From: Thiobacillus sp.
Lineage (GTDB): Bacteria > Pseudomonadota > Gammaproteobacteria > Burkholderiales > Thiobacillaceae
DNA length: 64,000 nt
Reading direction: 5' to 3'
Assembly (NCBI RefSeq): GCF_018780105.1
Contig: NZ_JADMKC010000002.1
Location: 434,001 to 498,000 of the forward strand
The position numbers and the translations under genes were made by a program. A model generated the notes under the pieces. It made no database searches and had not been told where the DNA came from. It was given only the letters and a program-made list of their open reading frames with translations. Shown here piece by piece: positions 35,201 to 44,144 of this stretch; position 1 is the first letter of the stretch; each line of letters begins with the position of its first letter.

Positions 35201-36562
35201 ATGCCGACCCTGCCGCTGCTTGCCCACTCCAGTCTCGATGCCACCGTGGCGTGGCGCGGTGCGGTGCCGGTCAGCGTCCGTCAATTCCTGCATGAAGTTG
35301 ACGCGCTCGCGGCGCAATTGCCGGCCGGGCGGCATGTGCTCAACCTGTGCGGTAACCGCTATCGCTTCACGGTCGCACTGGCGGCTTGCATCGTCAGCGG
35401 CCGGGTGAGCGTGTTGCCGCCCAATCACACGGCGGAAATGGTGCGGCAGATGCAGCGCCGTGCGCCGGATGTGTTCTGCATTGCCGATCAGGATGCACGC
35501 GACATCGATCTGCCGGTGTTTCGCTACCCCAACGACCTGCCGCCTGCCCCCAGCGCCGCGCGCATTCCGCAGATCGATTGCGACCAGCTCATCGCGCAGG
35601 TTTTCACCTCCGGTTCAACGGGCGAGCCGATGCCGCATGACAAGCGCTGGGGCAGCCTGGTGCGCAATGTGCAGGCCGAGGGTGCGCGGCTGGGCATCAC
35701 GCCGGCGCATGCGCTGCTGGGCACGGTGCCGCCGCAGCACATGTACGGGCTGGAAACCACGGTGCTGCTGCCGCTGCAGTGCGGTGCGGCCTTGCATGAC
35801 GGCAGCCCGTTTTACCCGGACGACATCGGCATGGCGCTGGCGCAATTGCCCCGGCCGCGCGTGCTGGTGACGTCGCCCTATCACCTGCGCGCGCTGCTGG
35901 CGGTGTCAACCGAACTGCCAGCAGCCGACCTGCTGCTTTCCGCCACCGCGCCGCTGTCGACCCAACTGGCGAGCGAGGCCGAAAGCCGCTTCGGCTGCCC
36001 GCTGCTGGAAATCTACGGCTGCACCGAAACCGGCCAATTGGCGACGCGCCGCACCACTGCGGGCGTGGCCTGGCAGGCTTTTCCGGGGGTGCGGCTGTGG
36101 AACGCCGGCGAGACAGTGTGGGCCGAAGGCGGACATATCGACACGCCGACCCGGCTGAGCGACGTGATCGAGCCTCTGGACGCAAGTCCGGGCCATTTTC
36201 TGCTGCATGGCCGCCATGCCGATCTGGTCAACATCGCCGGCAAGCGTACTTCGCTGGCTTATCTGAACTATCAGCTGAATGCGATTCCGGGGGTGGACGA
36301 CGGCGTGTTCATGCTGCCGCCGGACGATGCCGGTGCGCTGGAGAATGTGCGCCGGCTGGCTGCGCTGGTGGTGGCGCCGACCTTGACGCCGGCCACGCTG
36401 ATGCACGCGTTGCGCGAACGCATCGATCCGATTTTTCTGCCGCGTCCGCTGCTGTTTGTCGACGCGCTGCCGCGCAACGCCACCGGCAAGCTGCCCACTC
36501 AGCTGGCGCAGGGCTTGCTGGCCAGCCTGCAGGCGAAAGCTGCCCTCGGGCTACGGGTATGA
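35201..36562 (+). CDS. AMP-dependent acyl-activating ligase (ApeH-like)
   Basis: 453 residues. The ATP loop is VFTSGSTGEPMPHDKRWG, then EIYGCTETGQLATRR, and VDALPRNATGKLPTQL with the catalytic Lys near the C-terminus. The family adenylates a carboxylic acid and loads it on CoA or an ACP. In aryl polyene systems it activates the hydroxybenzoate-type starter. The chorismatase gene at 16081 would provide that acid. The stop overlaps the dehydratase start by four bases. Confidence 0.82.
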   Translation: MPTLPLLAHSSLDATVAWRGAVPVSVRQFLHEVDALAAQLPAGRHVLNLCGNRYRFTVALAACIVSGRVSVLPPNHTAEMVRQMQRRAPDVFCIADQDARDIDLPVFRYPNDLPPAPSAARIPQIDCDQLIAQVFTSGSTGEPMPHDKRWGSLVRNVQAEGARLGITPAHALLGTVPPQHMYGLETTVLLPLQCGAALHDGSPFYPDDIGMALAQLPRPRVLVTSPYHLRALLAVSTELPAADLLLSATAPLSTQLASEAESRFGCPLLEIYGCTETGQLATRRTTAGVAWQAFPGVRLWNAGETVWAEGGHIDTPTRLSDVIEPLDASPGHFLLHGRHADLVNIAGKRTSLAYLNYQLNAIPGVDDGVFMLPPDDAGALENVRRLAALVVAPTLTPATLMHALRERIDPIFLPRPLLFVDALPRNATGKLPTQLAQGLLASLQAKAALGLRV

Positions 36563-36879
36563 CGGTGCAGCGTCTGGCGTTGACGATCGCCGCCGATCAT
36601 CCGGCGTATGCCGGGCATTTTCCCGGCCAGCCGATTCTGCCCGGCGTGGTGCTGCTGGACGAGGCACTGCTTGCGCTGGCGGCGTTGCAGGGAAGGGCGG
36701 CCGCGCCGGCTCAAATCAAATCGGCGAAATTTCTCAGCCCGGTTCAACCCGGCGAAAGCCTGTACCTCGACTATGCGTCGACATCGGCTGGCGTATTCCG
36801 CTTCGAACTGAAGGCGGTAGAGCGTGTGGTCGCCAGCGGCATCGTGGCATTTGCTGCAGCAGACGGGGCGAGCGCATGA
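36559..36879 (+). CDS. Hotdog-fold dehydratase/thioesterase-like protein (ApeI-like)
   Basis: 106 residues, start ATG inside the ligase end. HPAYAGHFPGQPILPGVVLLDE near residues 14-35 is the FabA/FabZ active-site pattern with the conserved His. In the described aryl polyene system ApeI forms a heterodimer with ApeP (here encoded at 8898) and dehydrates the chain. The overlap on both sides (ATGA) implies translational coupling in the operon. Confidence 0.8.
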   Translation: MTVQRLALTIAADHPAYAGHFPGQPILPGVVLLDEALLALAALQGRAAAPAQIKSAKFLSPVQPGESLYLDYASTSAGVFRFELKAVERVVASGIVAFAAADGASA

Positions 36880-37814
36880 GTCCCTCCGGGGTCGAGCATC
36901 GGGCCGAATGGCTCAAGCGCCCGGAACGCAGCAACATGCTGATGTTGCGCGTGATGAGCTGGATTTCGCTGACCCTGGGGCGTTCGCTGTCGCGCGGCGT
37001 GCTGGTGGGGATCAGCCTGTATTTCCTGCTGTTTTCGCCTCGCGCCCGAGCGGCTTCGCGCGGCTACCTGCAACGCGCGCTTGGGCGGGCGCCGCGTCTG
37101 TCCGAACAGTTTCGCCATTTCCACAGCTTCGCCACCTGCATCCACGACCGGGTGTATCTGCTCAATGGCCGCTATGACTTGTTTGAGATTGAGGTTCACG
37201 GGCGGGAGGTGTTCGATGCAGCCTACGCCAGCGGACAGGGCCTGTTTCTGATGGGGGCGCACATGGGCAGTTTTGAGCTGGTGCGCGCGGTTGGGCGGCA
37301 ACAGCCCGGTTTGCGGGTGGCGATGGTGATGTACGAGGAAAACGCCCGTCAGATCAACGCCGCGCTCGCCGCCATCTGCCCGGCGGCGGTGCAGGACATC
37401 ATTCCGCTGGGGCAGCTCGATTCCATGTTGCAGGTGCAGGCGCGTCTGGATGAAGGCGTGGTGCTCGGCGTGCTGGCGGATCGCGCGCTGGATACGGGCC
37501 CCACGCAGACGCTGCCGTTTCTGGGTCAGCCTGCGGCATTCCCGCTCAGCTCGATGCGGCTGGCGGCGATGCTCAAGCGGCCGGTGGTGTTCATGACCGG
37601 GCTGTATCTGGGCGGCAATCGCTACGCCATCCATTTTGAAAAACTGGCCGATTTCAGTCAGGTCGAGCGTGCCGGGCGCGATGCCGCCATCCGGCAGGCC
37701 GTGAGCGACTATGCGGCCTGTCTGGAGCGGCATTGCCGCGCCGCGCCGTACAACTGGTTCAATTTTTTCGATTTCTGGCGTACGCCGGGCGACGCCGGGA
37801 GCAAAGCGCCATGA
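36876..37814 (+). CDS. LpxL/HtrB-like lipid acyltransferase
   Basis: 312 residues. WISLTLGRSLSRGVLVGISLYFLL is the membrane anchor, LMGAHMGSFELVRAV gives the H-x4-E catalytic box, and RALDTGPTQTLPFLGQPAAFP is the substrate part typical of late lipid A acyltransferases. In pigment clusters such an enzyme may transfer the polyene acyl group to a lipid or glycolipid. It is different from the PlsC-type acyltransferase at 15263; the pathway seems to have both. Confidence 0.83.
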   Translation: MSPSGVEHRAEWLKRPERSNMLMLRVMSWISLTLGRSLSRGVLVGISLYFLLFSPRARAASRGYLQRALGRAPRLSEQFRHFHSFATCIHDRVYLLNGRYDLFEIEVHGREVFDAAYASGQGLFLMGAHMGSFELVRAVGRQQPGLRVAMVMYEENARQINAALAAICPAAVQDIIPLGQLDSMLQVQARLDEGVVLGVLADRALDTGPTQTLPFLGQPAAFPLSSMRLAAMLKRPVVFMTGLYLGGNRYAIHFEKLADFSQVERAGRDAAIRQAVSDYAACLERHCRAAPYNWFNFFDFWRTPGDAGSKAP

Positions 37815-38389
37815 GCCTGTTTGGACTGCGTTGTCTGGGCGCGCTGCTGCTTGCCATCGGTCTGGCTGCGCCGGCCGCGGCTGCGCCGCTTGGTCTCGGC
37901 CAGCTGATGGAGGCCCTCGCCGCATCACCGCACGGCACGGCGACGTTCACCGAGAAAAAATACATTTCCTTTCTGGAGCAGCCGGTCGAATCGTCGGGCA
38001 CGCTGCGCTTTGTCGCGCCGGCACGGCTGGAAAAAAACACCCTCAAGCCGACCGCCGAATCGCTGGTGCTCGATGGCGCGGTGCTGACGCTCGAACGCGG
38101 CAAGCGCAAGCAGGTGCTGCAGCTCAAGGACTATCCCGAGATCGCCGGCATGATCGAAAGCATCCGCGCCACCCTGGCGGGTGACCGCCGAGCGCTGGAA
38201 AAGGTATACCGCTTGAGCCTGCAAGGCACGACTGCGCGCTGGACGCTGGTGCTGGAGCCGCTCGACCCCAGGGTGGCGCGCATGGTGACGCGCATCCGCA
38301 TGGACGGCGCGCAGGCCGAGGTGCGGACGGTGGAAATCCAGCAGGCCGGCGGCGACTATTCCATCATGACCATCGAGGCGATGCCATGA
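37811..38389 (+). CDS. LolA-like outer-membrane lipoprotein carrier (ApeL-like)
   Basis: 192 residues from the ATG at 37811. Signal peptide (FGLRCLGALLLAIGLAAPAAAA), then a LolA-type pattern: FTEKKYISFLEQPVESSGTL, RFVAPARLEKNTLKP, and DYSIMTIEAMP at the end. It would work in the periplasm as a carrier for a lipid-linked product. A LolA-like gene next to an RND exporter is a regular pair in aryl polyene clusters. Confidence 0.82.
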   Translation: MSLFGLRCLGALLLAIGLAAPAAAAPLGLGQLMEALAASPHGTATFTEKKYISFLEQPVESSGTLRFVAPARLEKNTLKPTAESLVLDGAVLTLERGKRKQVLQLKDYPEIAGMIESIRATLAGDRRALEKVYRLSLQGTTARWTLVLEPLDPRVARMVTRIRMDGAQAEVRTVEIQQAGGDYSIMTIEAMP

Positions 38390-40815
38390 CGCGCCGCAGC
38401 CTGTCGTCCGGCAGCGGTATTGCCGTTGCCGTGTGGCTGCTGTTTCTGCTGGCCTGCGTCTGGCTGGTGAGTCGCGCCAGCTTCACTGCCGACCTGTCGG
38501 CTTTTCTGCCGCGCAGCCCCACGCAGGAACAGCAGTTGCTGGTCGATCAACTGAAATCCGGGGTCGCCTCGCGCCTGATCCTGATCGGCATCGAAGGCGG
38601 CGACCCGGCGGCCCGCCTGCGCACCTCGCGCGAACTGGCCGCGCGCCTGCGCACCGACGCGCAGTTCCTGCACATCGCCAATGGCGAAATGCAGGGCATG
38701 GAGCGCGACCGCCAGATCCTGCTGGACAAGCGCTATCTGCTGAGCCCGGCGGTGAATCCCGAGCGCTTTTCCGTGGAGGGCTTGCGTGCTGGAATCAACG
38801 ACAGCCTCGACCTGCTGGCGAGTTCTGCCGGTCTGTTCAGCAAGGCCCTGCTGCCGCGCGACCCGACCGGCGAATTCATGCAGCTGTTGGAGGCCATGGG
38901 CAACAGCGCGCAGCCGCAGTCGGACGACGGCGTGTGGGTGGCGCGCGACGGCCAGCGTGCGCTGCTGCTGGCGCGCACCCGTGCCGAAGGTGCGGACATC
39001 GACGGCCAGGCGACGGCCGTGGCCGCGATCCGCAGCGCGTTCCAGGCGGTGGAGGCGCCCGGCACGCGGCTGGCGTTGACCGGTCCCGGACCGTTTTCGG
39101 TCAATGCGCGCGCCACCATCAAGGACGACGTGACCCGCCTGTCCGGCATCGGCATGGCGATCATCGTCGGCCTGTTGCTGCTGGTGTATCGCTCGCCCAC
39201 CGCCCTGATGCTCGGGCTGTTGCCGGTGCTGTCGGGCGCGCTGGCCGGGGTGGCGGCGGTCAGTCTCGGCTTTGGCGTGGTGCACGGCATCACCCTCGGC
39301 TTCGGCACCGCGCTGATCGGCGAGGCCGTGGATTATTCGATCTACCTGTTCATGCAGTCGGAGCAGGCGGACGCCGCTGCGGGCGATCCCCGGCGTCACT
39401 GGATCGCCACCTATTGGCCGACGATCCGCATCGGCGTGCTGACCTCGGTGTTCGGCTTTGCCTCGCTGCTGTTCTCGGGTTTTCCCGGCCTCGCGCAGCT
39501 GGGCCTGTATGCCATATCGGGTTTGCTCACGGCCGCGCTGGTCACCCGCTTCGTACTGCCGCATCTGTTGCCGGCGAAGCTGCGCGTGCGCGACGTCAGC
39601 GAACCGGGCCGCCGCCTGCAAGCCTGGGTGGCGCGGGCAGGGGGCTTGCGCGGCGGGGTGTGGCTGTTGTTCGCCGCGGCCTGCGCGCTGCTGGCGGTCA
39701 AGCACGACAGCCTGTGGAACCGTGAACTGGCGGCCCTGAGTCCGGTGCCGCTCGCCGATCAGCAGCTCGACATGAACATGCGTGCCGACCTCGGCGCGCC
39801 GGATGTGCGCTATCTGGTGGTGGTGACGGCGCCCAGCGAAGAGGCCGCGCTGGTCGCCAGCGAGCGCGCGGCAGAGGCGCTGGAGAAGTTGCAGGCGGCA
39901 GGCGGGATCGACGGCTTCGAGAGCCCGGCGCGCTATTTGCCAAGCCAGGCCAGCCAGCGCCAGCGACTGGCCAGCCTGCCGGCCGACGCCGAATTGCGCC
40001 AGCGTTTTGCCGCCGCCACCGCCGGCCTGCCGCTGCGTGCGGATCGCTTCGAACCATTTTTTGCCGAGGTGGCGCACGCGCGCAGCCAGCCGCCGTTGAC
40101 CCGGCAGGATCTGGCGGGCAGCAGCCTCGCCGAAGGCGTGGATGCCCTGATGATGGAATCAGGCGGGCGCTGGACCGCGCTGCTGCCCTTGCGCGCAAGC
40201 GCGGCGAACCAGCACCTGATCGACGCGGCGCAGGTGCGCGCGGCGCTGACCGCAGGCAAGCCGCCTGCAGCCGGATCGAAGCTGGTTTTCGTCGACATCA
40301 AGGGCGAGACCGACCGCCTGTATGCGGGATATCTGCAGGAAGCCATCCTGCTGTCGCTGGCGGGGCTGGGAGCGATTTTGCTGTTGCTGTTGCTGGCCAC
40401 GCGTTCCCTGCGCCGGGTGTTCCGCATCGTCGCGCCGCTGGCGGTTGCGGTCGCCGTCGTCATCGCCGGCCTGGTGCTGGCCGGACAGCAACTCACCATC
40501 CTGCACCTGGTGGGCATGCTGCTGGTGGTGGCGGTGGGCTCCAATTACGCGCTATTTTTCGATCAGGGCAGCTTCGATCAAGGCAGCTTCGATCAGGGCA
40601 GCTTCGATCAGGGCCACTTCGACCAGGGCAGCGTCAACGGCGGCATCGCCCCGCGCACGCTGGCCTCGCTGCTGCTGGCCACCACCACCACGGTGGCGGG
40701 CTTCGGCATCCTGGCTTTTTCCAGCGTGCCGGTGCTGAGCGCCATCGGCGCCACGGTCGGGCCGGGCGCCATCCTGGCGCTGGTTTTTTCCGCCATCTTG
40801 GCGCGCGCCACATGA
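38386..40815 (+). CDS. RND/MMPL-family exporter (ApeM-like)
   Basis: 809 residues with two sets of six membrane segments, each around a large periplasmic loop. Landmarks: LSAFLPRSPTQEQQLLVDQL after the first helix, LGFGTALIGEAVDYSIYLFMQ in the first set, and VGSNYALFF then TTTTVAGFGILAFSSVPVLS in the second. It probably moves the polyene lipid out of the inner membrane with the LolA-like partner. A five-fold FDQGS repeat (residues 725-749) interrupts the second conserved motif just after NYALFF. Confidence 0.85.
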   Translation: MTRRSLSSGSGIAVAVWLLFLLACVWLVSRASFTADLSAFLPRSPTQEQQLLVDQLKSGVASRLILIGIEGGDPAARLRTSRELAARLRTDAQFLHIANGEMQGMERDRQILLDKRYLLSPAVNPERFSVEGLRAGINDSLDLLASSAGLFSKALLPRDPTGEFMQLLEAMGNSAQPQSDDGVWVARDGQRALLLARTRAEGADIDGQATAVAAIRSAFQAVEAPGTRLALTGPGPFSVNARATIKDDVTRLSGIGMAIIVGLLLLVYRSPTALMLGLLPVLSGALAGVAAVSLGFGVVHGITLGFGTALIGEAVDYSIYLFMQSEQADAAAGDPRRHWIATYWPTIRIGVLTSVFGFASLLFSGFPGLAQLGLYAISGLLTAALVTRFVLPHLLPAKLRVRDVSEPGRRLQAWVARAGGLRGGVWLLFAAACALLAVKHDSLWNRELAALSPVPLADQQLDMNMRADLGAPDVRYLVVVTAPSEEAALVASERAAEALEKLQAAGGIDGFESPARYLPSQASQRQRLASLPADAELRQRFAAATAGLPLRADRFEPFFAEVAHARSQPPLTRQDLAGSSLAEGVDALMMESGGRWTALLPLRASAANQHLIDAAQVRAALTAGKPPAAGSKLVFVDIKGETDRLYAGYLQEAILLSLAGLGAILLLLLLATRSLRRVFRIVAPLAVAVAVVIAGLVLAGQQLTILHLVGMLLVVAVGSNYALFFDQGSFDQGSFDQGSFDQGHFDQGSVNGGIAPRTLASLLLATTTTVAGFGILAFSSVPVLSAIGATVGPGAILALVFSAILARAT
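40558..40632 (+). repeat. Five 15-bp tandem repeats in the exporter gene
   Basis: Units read TTCGATCAGGGCAGC with few changes (CAAGG in the second, CAC in the fourth, GACC in the fifth). They encode FDQGS, FDQGS, FDQGS, FDQGH, FDQGS. In frame, so copy-number changes keep the protein intact. Confidence 0.95.
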
Positions 40816-41690
40816 GCGCCCAAGCGCACGGCGCGCCGCGCCCATCCCAACCCGGCGCGCCGCGCCCATCCCAACCCGGCGCAGCGCGCCGCTGGCGTCC
40901 CACCCCGTTGCTGTGGGCGACGTTTGCGCTGCATGCCGCCGCGCTCGTCTGGATATTTCTGCAGCCCGCGCACTGGCGCTGGGTGCTGGCGACCTTGATC
41001 GCCAATCACATCGTGCTCACGGCCGTCGGTCTGTGGCCGCGCAGCCGCAGTCTGGGCCCCAACTGGGTGCGTCTTCCGGCAGCGGCTGCGCCGGGTCATA
41101 TCGCGATCACCATCGACGACGGTCCCGACCCGCTGGTGACGCCGCAGGTGCTCGACCTGCTCGACCAGTTCGACGCGCGGGCGACTTTTTTCTGCATCGG
41201 CCACGCAGCGCAGCGTCATCCCGAGCTGTGCCGTGAAATCGGCCGTCGCGGCCACGCGGTGGAAAATCACAGCCAGCATCACTACTTTCATTTTGCCGCG
41301 CTCAGCCCGCGCCGCATGGCGCGCGAGATCGAAGCGGGCGCGCAATCCCTGGCTGAACTCACCGGCCAGCGGCCGCTGTTCTTCCGCCCAACGGCCGGGC
41401 TGCGCAGCCCGTTCCTCGAACCGATCCTGGCGCGCAACGGCCTGCATCTGGCCTGCTGGACCCGGCGCGGGTTCGATACCCGGTGCGGCGATGCCGACGT
41501 AGTGACCCGGCGTCTGATCCGCGGTCTCGCCGCCGGCGACATCCTGCTGCTGCACGATGGCCATGCCGCGCGCACCGCGGATGGCCAGCCGGTGATTCTT
41601 GCGGTGCTGCCGCGCGTGCTTGAAGCCGCCGCCACTGCGGGCTTGACCCCGATTACCCTGCGTTCCGCTCTTGAAATGTCCGCACCATGA
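40812..41690 (+). CDS. Polysaccharide deacetylase (NodB) family membrane protein
   Basis: 292 residues. An N-terminal Pro-rich repeat (residues 7-23) and two membrane helices (about 33-73) precede the NodB domain. ITIDDGPDPLVTP has D102-D103, FFCIGHAAQRHP follows, ENHSQHH gives the metal His residues, FFRPTAGLRSPF is motif 3, and LLHDGH closes. It is a zinc deacetylase or related hydrolase. In pigment operons its substrate is unknown; trimming of a sugar attached to the polyene lipid is one possibility. Confidence 0.82.
   Translation: MSAQAHGAPRPSQPGAPRPSQPGAARRWRPTPLLWATFALHAAALVWIFLQPAHWRWVLATLIANHIVLTAVGLWPRSRSLGPNWVRLPAAAAPGHIAITIDDGPDPLVTPQVLDLLDQFDARATFFCIGHAAQRHPELCREIGRRGHAVENHSQHHYFHFAALSPRRMAREIEAGAQSLAELTGQRPLFFRPTAGLRSPFLEPILARNGLHLACWTRRGFDTRCGDADVVTRRLIRGLAAGDILLLHDGHAARTADGQPVILAVLPRVLEAAATAGLTPITLRSALEMSAP
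40830..40877 (+). repeat. Two exact 24-bp tandem repeats
   Basis: The unit starts GGCGCGCCGCGCCCATCCCA and ends ACCC; two perfect copies are followed by a partial third (GGCGCA). They encode GAPRPSQP twice at the start of the NodB-family protein, and lie 198 bases after the FDQGS repeat. Confidence 0.9.
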
Positions 41691-42406
41691 CCCTCTCTCC
41701 CGAAACCCTGCGTCAACGCCTGCTCGACCGCGCCAGCGCGCCTTATCGCGCGGCGGGAAAATTCGCCTACCACTTCGCGCGCGGCAAGCTCGGCGGCGAC
41801 CCGATGTTTCTCGCCCTGCTGCAACGCGGTCTGATCCCGGACCGCAGCCGCATTCTCGATCTCGGCTGCGGCCAAGGCCTGCTCGCGGCCTGGCTGCTTG
41901 CCGCCCGCCAGTTGTACGACGCGGGCGAATGGCCGGCAGGCTGGCCGGCGCCCGCACAGGTGGCCGACATCCGCGGCATCGACATGCTGGCGAGCGACAT
42001 CCGGCGCGCCCGCGAGGCGCTGGGCGCGCCCGCCCGTTTCGAACTGGGCGATATGCGCGATGTGGATTTCGAACAGGCCGACGTGGTGGTCATCATGGAC
42101 GTGCTGCATTACGTCGACCGCCCGGCGCAGGAAGACGTGCTGCGCCGCGTGCGCGACGCCCTGCCGCCCGGCGGACTGTTGCTGACGCGCGTCGGCGATG
42201 CTCGTGCCGGCTGGGGATTCCAGCTCAGCAACTGGGTCGATCGCACGGTCGCTTTCTTTCGCGGCAACCGCCTGCCGCCGCTGCATTGCCGCCCGCTGAC
42301 CGACTGGATCCAGTCGCTGGAAGCCCTGGGATTCAGCGTCGAAACCGCACCGATGAACGGCGATTTGCCGTTTGCGAACGTGATGCTGGTCGCCCGCCTG
42401 GGTTGA
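41687..42406 (+). CDS. Class I SAM-dependent methyltransferase
   Basis: 239 residues overlapping the deacetylase gene by four bases. SAM motif ILDLGCGQGLLAAWLL near residue 58, IRGIDMLASDIRRA, FELGDMRDVDFEQADVVVIM and LPPGGLLLTRVGD. Last gene of the carrier/export operon. It may methylate the aryl head or another hydroxyl; the other methyltransferase (13132) is of a different subgroup. A long hairpin 54 bases later ends the operon. Confidence 0.78.
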   Translation: MTLSPETLRQRLLDRASAPYRAAGKFAYHFARGKLGGDPMFLALLQRGLIPDRSRILDLGCGQGLLAAWLLAARQLYDAGEWPAGWPAPAQVADIRGIDMLASDIRRAREALGAPARFELGDMRDVDFEQADVVVIMDVLHYVDRPAQEDVLRRVRDALPPGGLLLTRVGDARAGWGFQLSNWVDRTVAFFRGNRLPPLHCRPLTDWIQSLEALGFSVETAPMNGDLPFANVMLVARLG

Positions 42407-42459
42407 TGTCGTACGCGACCGGATTTGAATGCGGCGTGTGGCAGGCGAAGACCAAAATG

Positions 42460-42503
42460 AAGGCCGGCTTGCTGGCGGAAATCTCCGTCAGCAAGCCGGC
42501 CTT
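42460..42503. terminator. Two-way terminator hairpin
   Basis: A 20-bp stem (AAGGCCGGCTTGCTGGCGGA with its complement, one G-T pair) and a 4-base loop lie between two convergent genes. T-rich sequence follows on the minus strand (TTCATTTT) and less so on the plus strand (GTTCGTT). Confidence 0.75.
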
Positions 42504-42556
42504 GTTCGTTCACGGGAATGAACGGGCGCATTTGCCCGGATCAATCCGTTGTGCGA

Positions 42557-42727
42557 TTACAGCCCCATGCTGGTGAAATCCAGATCGGCGTGCGGCGTGT
42601 CGGCCACATTCTCATCGATCATTTCATAGATGTCTTCATCGACGATATCTTCGGCGGGGTGATGGGCGAAAGCCGAGAACGATGCGAGGAAAGAGGTGAG
42701 CACTGCAACCTGAAGAATGTTTTTCAT
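42557..42727 (-). CDS. Small secreted acidic peptide (56 aa)
   Basis: From the ATG at 42727, GGAAT upstream. Signal peptide MKNILQVAVLTSFLASFSAFA, then an acidic mature part of about 35 residues (HHPAEDIVDEDIYEMIDENV and following). An HH pair at the mature start and many Asp/Glu could bind metal. No family recognised. Longer frames upstream lack a ribosome site. Its upstream region has three spaced direct repeats, so it is probably under a specific regulator. Isolated by a two-way terminator. Confidence 0.6.
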   Translation of the reverse strand: MKNILQVAVLTSFLASFSAFAHHPAEDIVDEDIYEMIDENVADTPHADLDFTSMGL

Positions 42728-42825
42728 AACGGTATTCCCATAAAAGTTGAACATGTCATTCAGCGTGCTGCGATCGCGTGTTGAACGTTCGCGTCTGCTG
42801 ATGGAGGACATCGTAAGCAAGGGGC

Positions 42826-42875
42826 GTTTCAGCGGCGTGTCGTGCTGGTTTCAGCTTGTGACAATATGTTTCAGC
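42826..42875 (-). promoter_or_regulatory. Triple GTTTCAGC direct repeat, likely operator
   Basis: GTTTCAGC occurs at 42826-42833, 42848-42855 and 42868-42875 (start spacing 22 and 20 bases, two helical turns). It lies about 100-150 bases upstream of the small secreted peptide gene and 70 bases from the comF stop. Evenly phased direct repeats suggest binding of a response regulator or similar activator. Confidence 0.5.
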
Positions 42876-42944
42876 GGGCATCGCGCCAGACGCGCGCAAG
42901 AAAACTGACCCATGGCCAGCTTCGCAACGCGCCGGCAGATTGAC

Positions 42945-43637
42945 TCAATCTCCCGGTGGCAGCGTCCGCGCCACCACCCAGCAGCTCACTTCCCGCGCGC
43001 CCGCGCGCTTCAAGGTCGCAGCCAGTTCGTCGAGGCTGGTGCCGGTGGTCATGACGTCGTCGATCAGGGCGATGTGCGAGCCCGCCACGTCGCCCTCGCA
43101 GGCGAATGCTCCGCGCACGTTGCGCCGCCGTGCATCGTGCTTCAGGCCCATTTGCGGCGGAGTGTCACGGATGCGCTGACAGTGGGTGGCGCCGAGCGGC
43201 AAGTCGAGTTGCCTGGCGACGACGCGGGCGATTTCGGTGGCGTGGTTGAAGCCGCGTTCGCGGATGCGGGTGGGATGCAGCGGCATCGGGATCAGCCAAT
43301 CGGGGCGCGATTGGGCCGCGACCGCTTCGCTGAGGTGACTGGCCAGCGCGGGCACGATACTGAGCTGGCCGTGATATTTCAGGCGCGGGATCAGGCGATC
43401 GAGCGGAAAGGCATACGCCAGCGCGGCCTGGGTGCGGTCGAAAGCGGGCGGGTGTCTGAGGCAGGCGCCGCAGACTTCACCCGCCGGGGTGGGGAGTGCG
43501 CATTGTGGGCACTGGGGCTGACGGTGCCAGGGCAGCTCGGCGTGGCAGGCGCGGCAAACGGATTGCGCATCTGAATGGGTACCGCACAGCAGGCAATGCT
43601 GGCCGAACGTGCGATTAAAAAATGATCTGATGTTCAA
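42945..43637 (-). CDS. comF: ComF-family phosphoribosyltransferase-like protein
   Basis: About 230 residues from a TTG at 43637; no in-frame ATG is better placed, so the start is uncertain. The double zinc-finger part C-LLCG...C-RAC...CPQC...C-GAC is at about 15-60. The PRTase motif IALIDDVMTTGTSLDELAATL is near the end, and IPMPLHPTRIRERGFNHA precedes it. ComF is needed for DNA uptake in some bacteria. Divergent from the membrane-protein gene before bioB. Confidence 0.87.
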   Translation of the reverse strand: MNIRSFFNRTFGQHCLLCGTHSDAQSVCRACHAELPWHRQPQCPQCALPTPAGEVCGACLRHPPAFDRTQAALAYAFPLDRLIPRLKYHGQLSIVPALASHLSEAVAAQSRPDWLIPMPLHPTRIRERGFNHATEIARVVARQLDLPLGATHCQRIRDTPPQMGLKHDARRRNVRGAFACEGDVAGSHIALIDDVMTTGTSLDELAATLKRAGAREVSCWVVARTLPPGD

Positions 43638-43691
43638 AATAGTGGTGCGCCGAATTTGACAGTCTGGGAGCGTGCCTCGACAATCCTGCCC

Positions 43692-44144
43692 ATGAAAGCC
43701 AAACGCGTCATCTCTGCCTCGTCCTCCCGTTTCGCCTCGCAGCTGTTCAACGTCATCACCGTCGTGGTGATGCTGGTTTCGCTGACCGCGCTGCTGCTGG
43801 GCAAGCTCATGGCCGGGCACAAGATCGGATTCCTGCCGTTTGTGCTGTCGCTGCCGCCGGTGATGCTGTGGCTGGGCGCGTCGATTTTCGTCTACGCCAG
43901 CATTGCCCATCACCCCAACACGCTGACCACGCATTACAACAAGTGGGCAGGCTACCGGTTTTACGGCGTGATGGGCAGTCTGGTGGTGGTCGGGCCGGCC
44001 CTGTATGGCCTGATGGGGGGCTGGCAGGGCTTGATGCTGGTGCTGGGACTGGCAGTGGCGATCATCGTGCCGTGGGCGCTGTTCGATATTTACAAGGCCG
44101 CGCGCGAACCGTGGGCGGATATGACCATCGAGGTGGAGCTATGA
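43692..44144 (+). CDS. Small multi-pass membrane protein, unknown
   Basis: 150 residues from the ATG at 43692. Four membrane segments: [57 protein letters not shown] and [19 protein letters not shown]. No motif recognised. It heads the transcript leading through a 37-codon frame into bioB (ATGA overlaps at both joints), but no link with biotin is evident. Confidence 0.65.
   Translation: MKAKRVISASSSRFASQLFNVITVVVMLVSLTALLLGKLMAGHKIGFLPFVLSLPPVMLWLGASIFVYASIAHHPNTLTTHYNKWAGYRFYGVMGSLVVVGPALYGLMGGWQGLMLVLGLAVAIIVPWALFDIYKAAREPWADMTIEVEL

Noticed and set aside
43600-43700. BioR or BirA operator ahead of the biotin genes
   Set aside because: No TTATNNATAA-type or BirA-like palindrome was found near 43660-43691 or before bioB.
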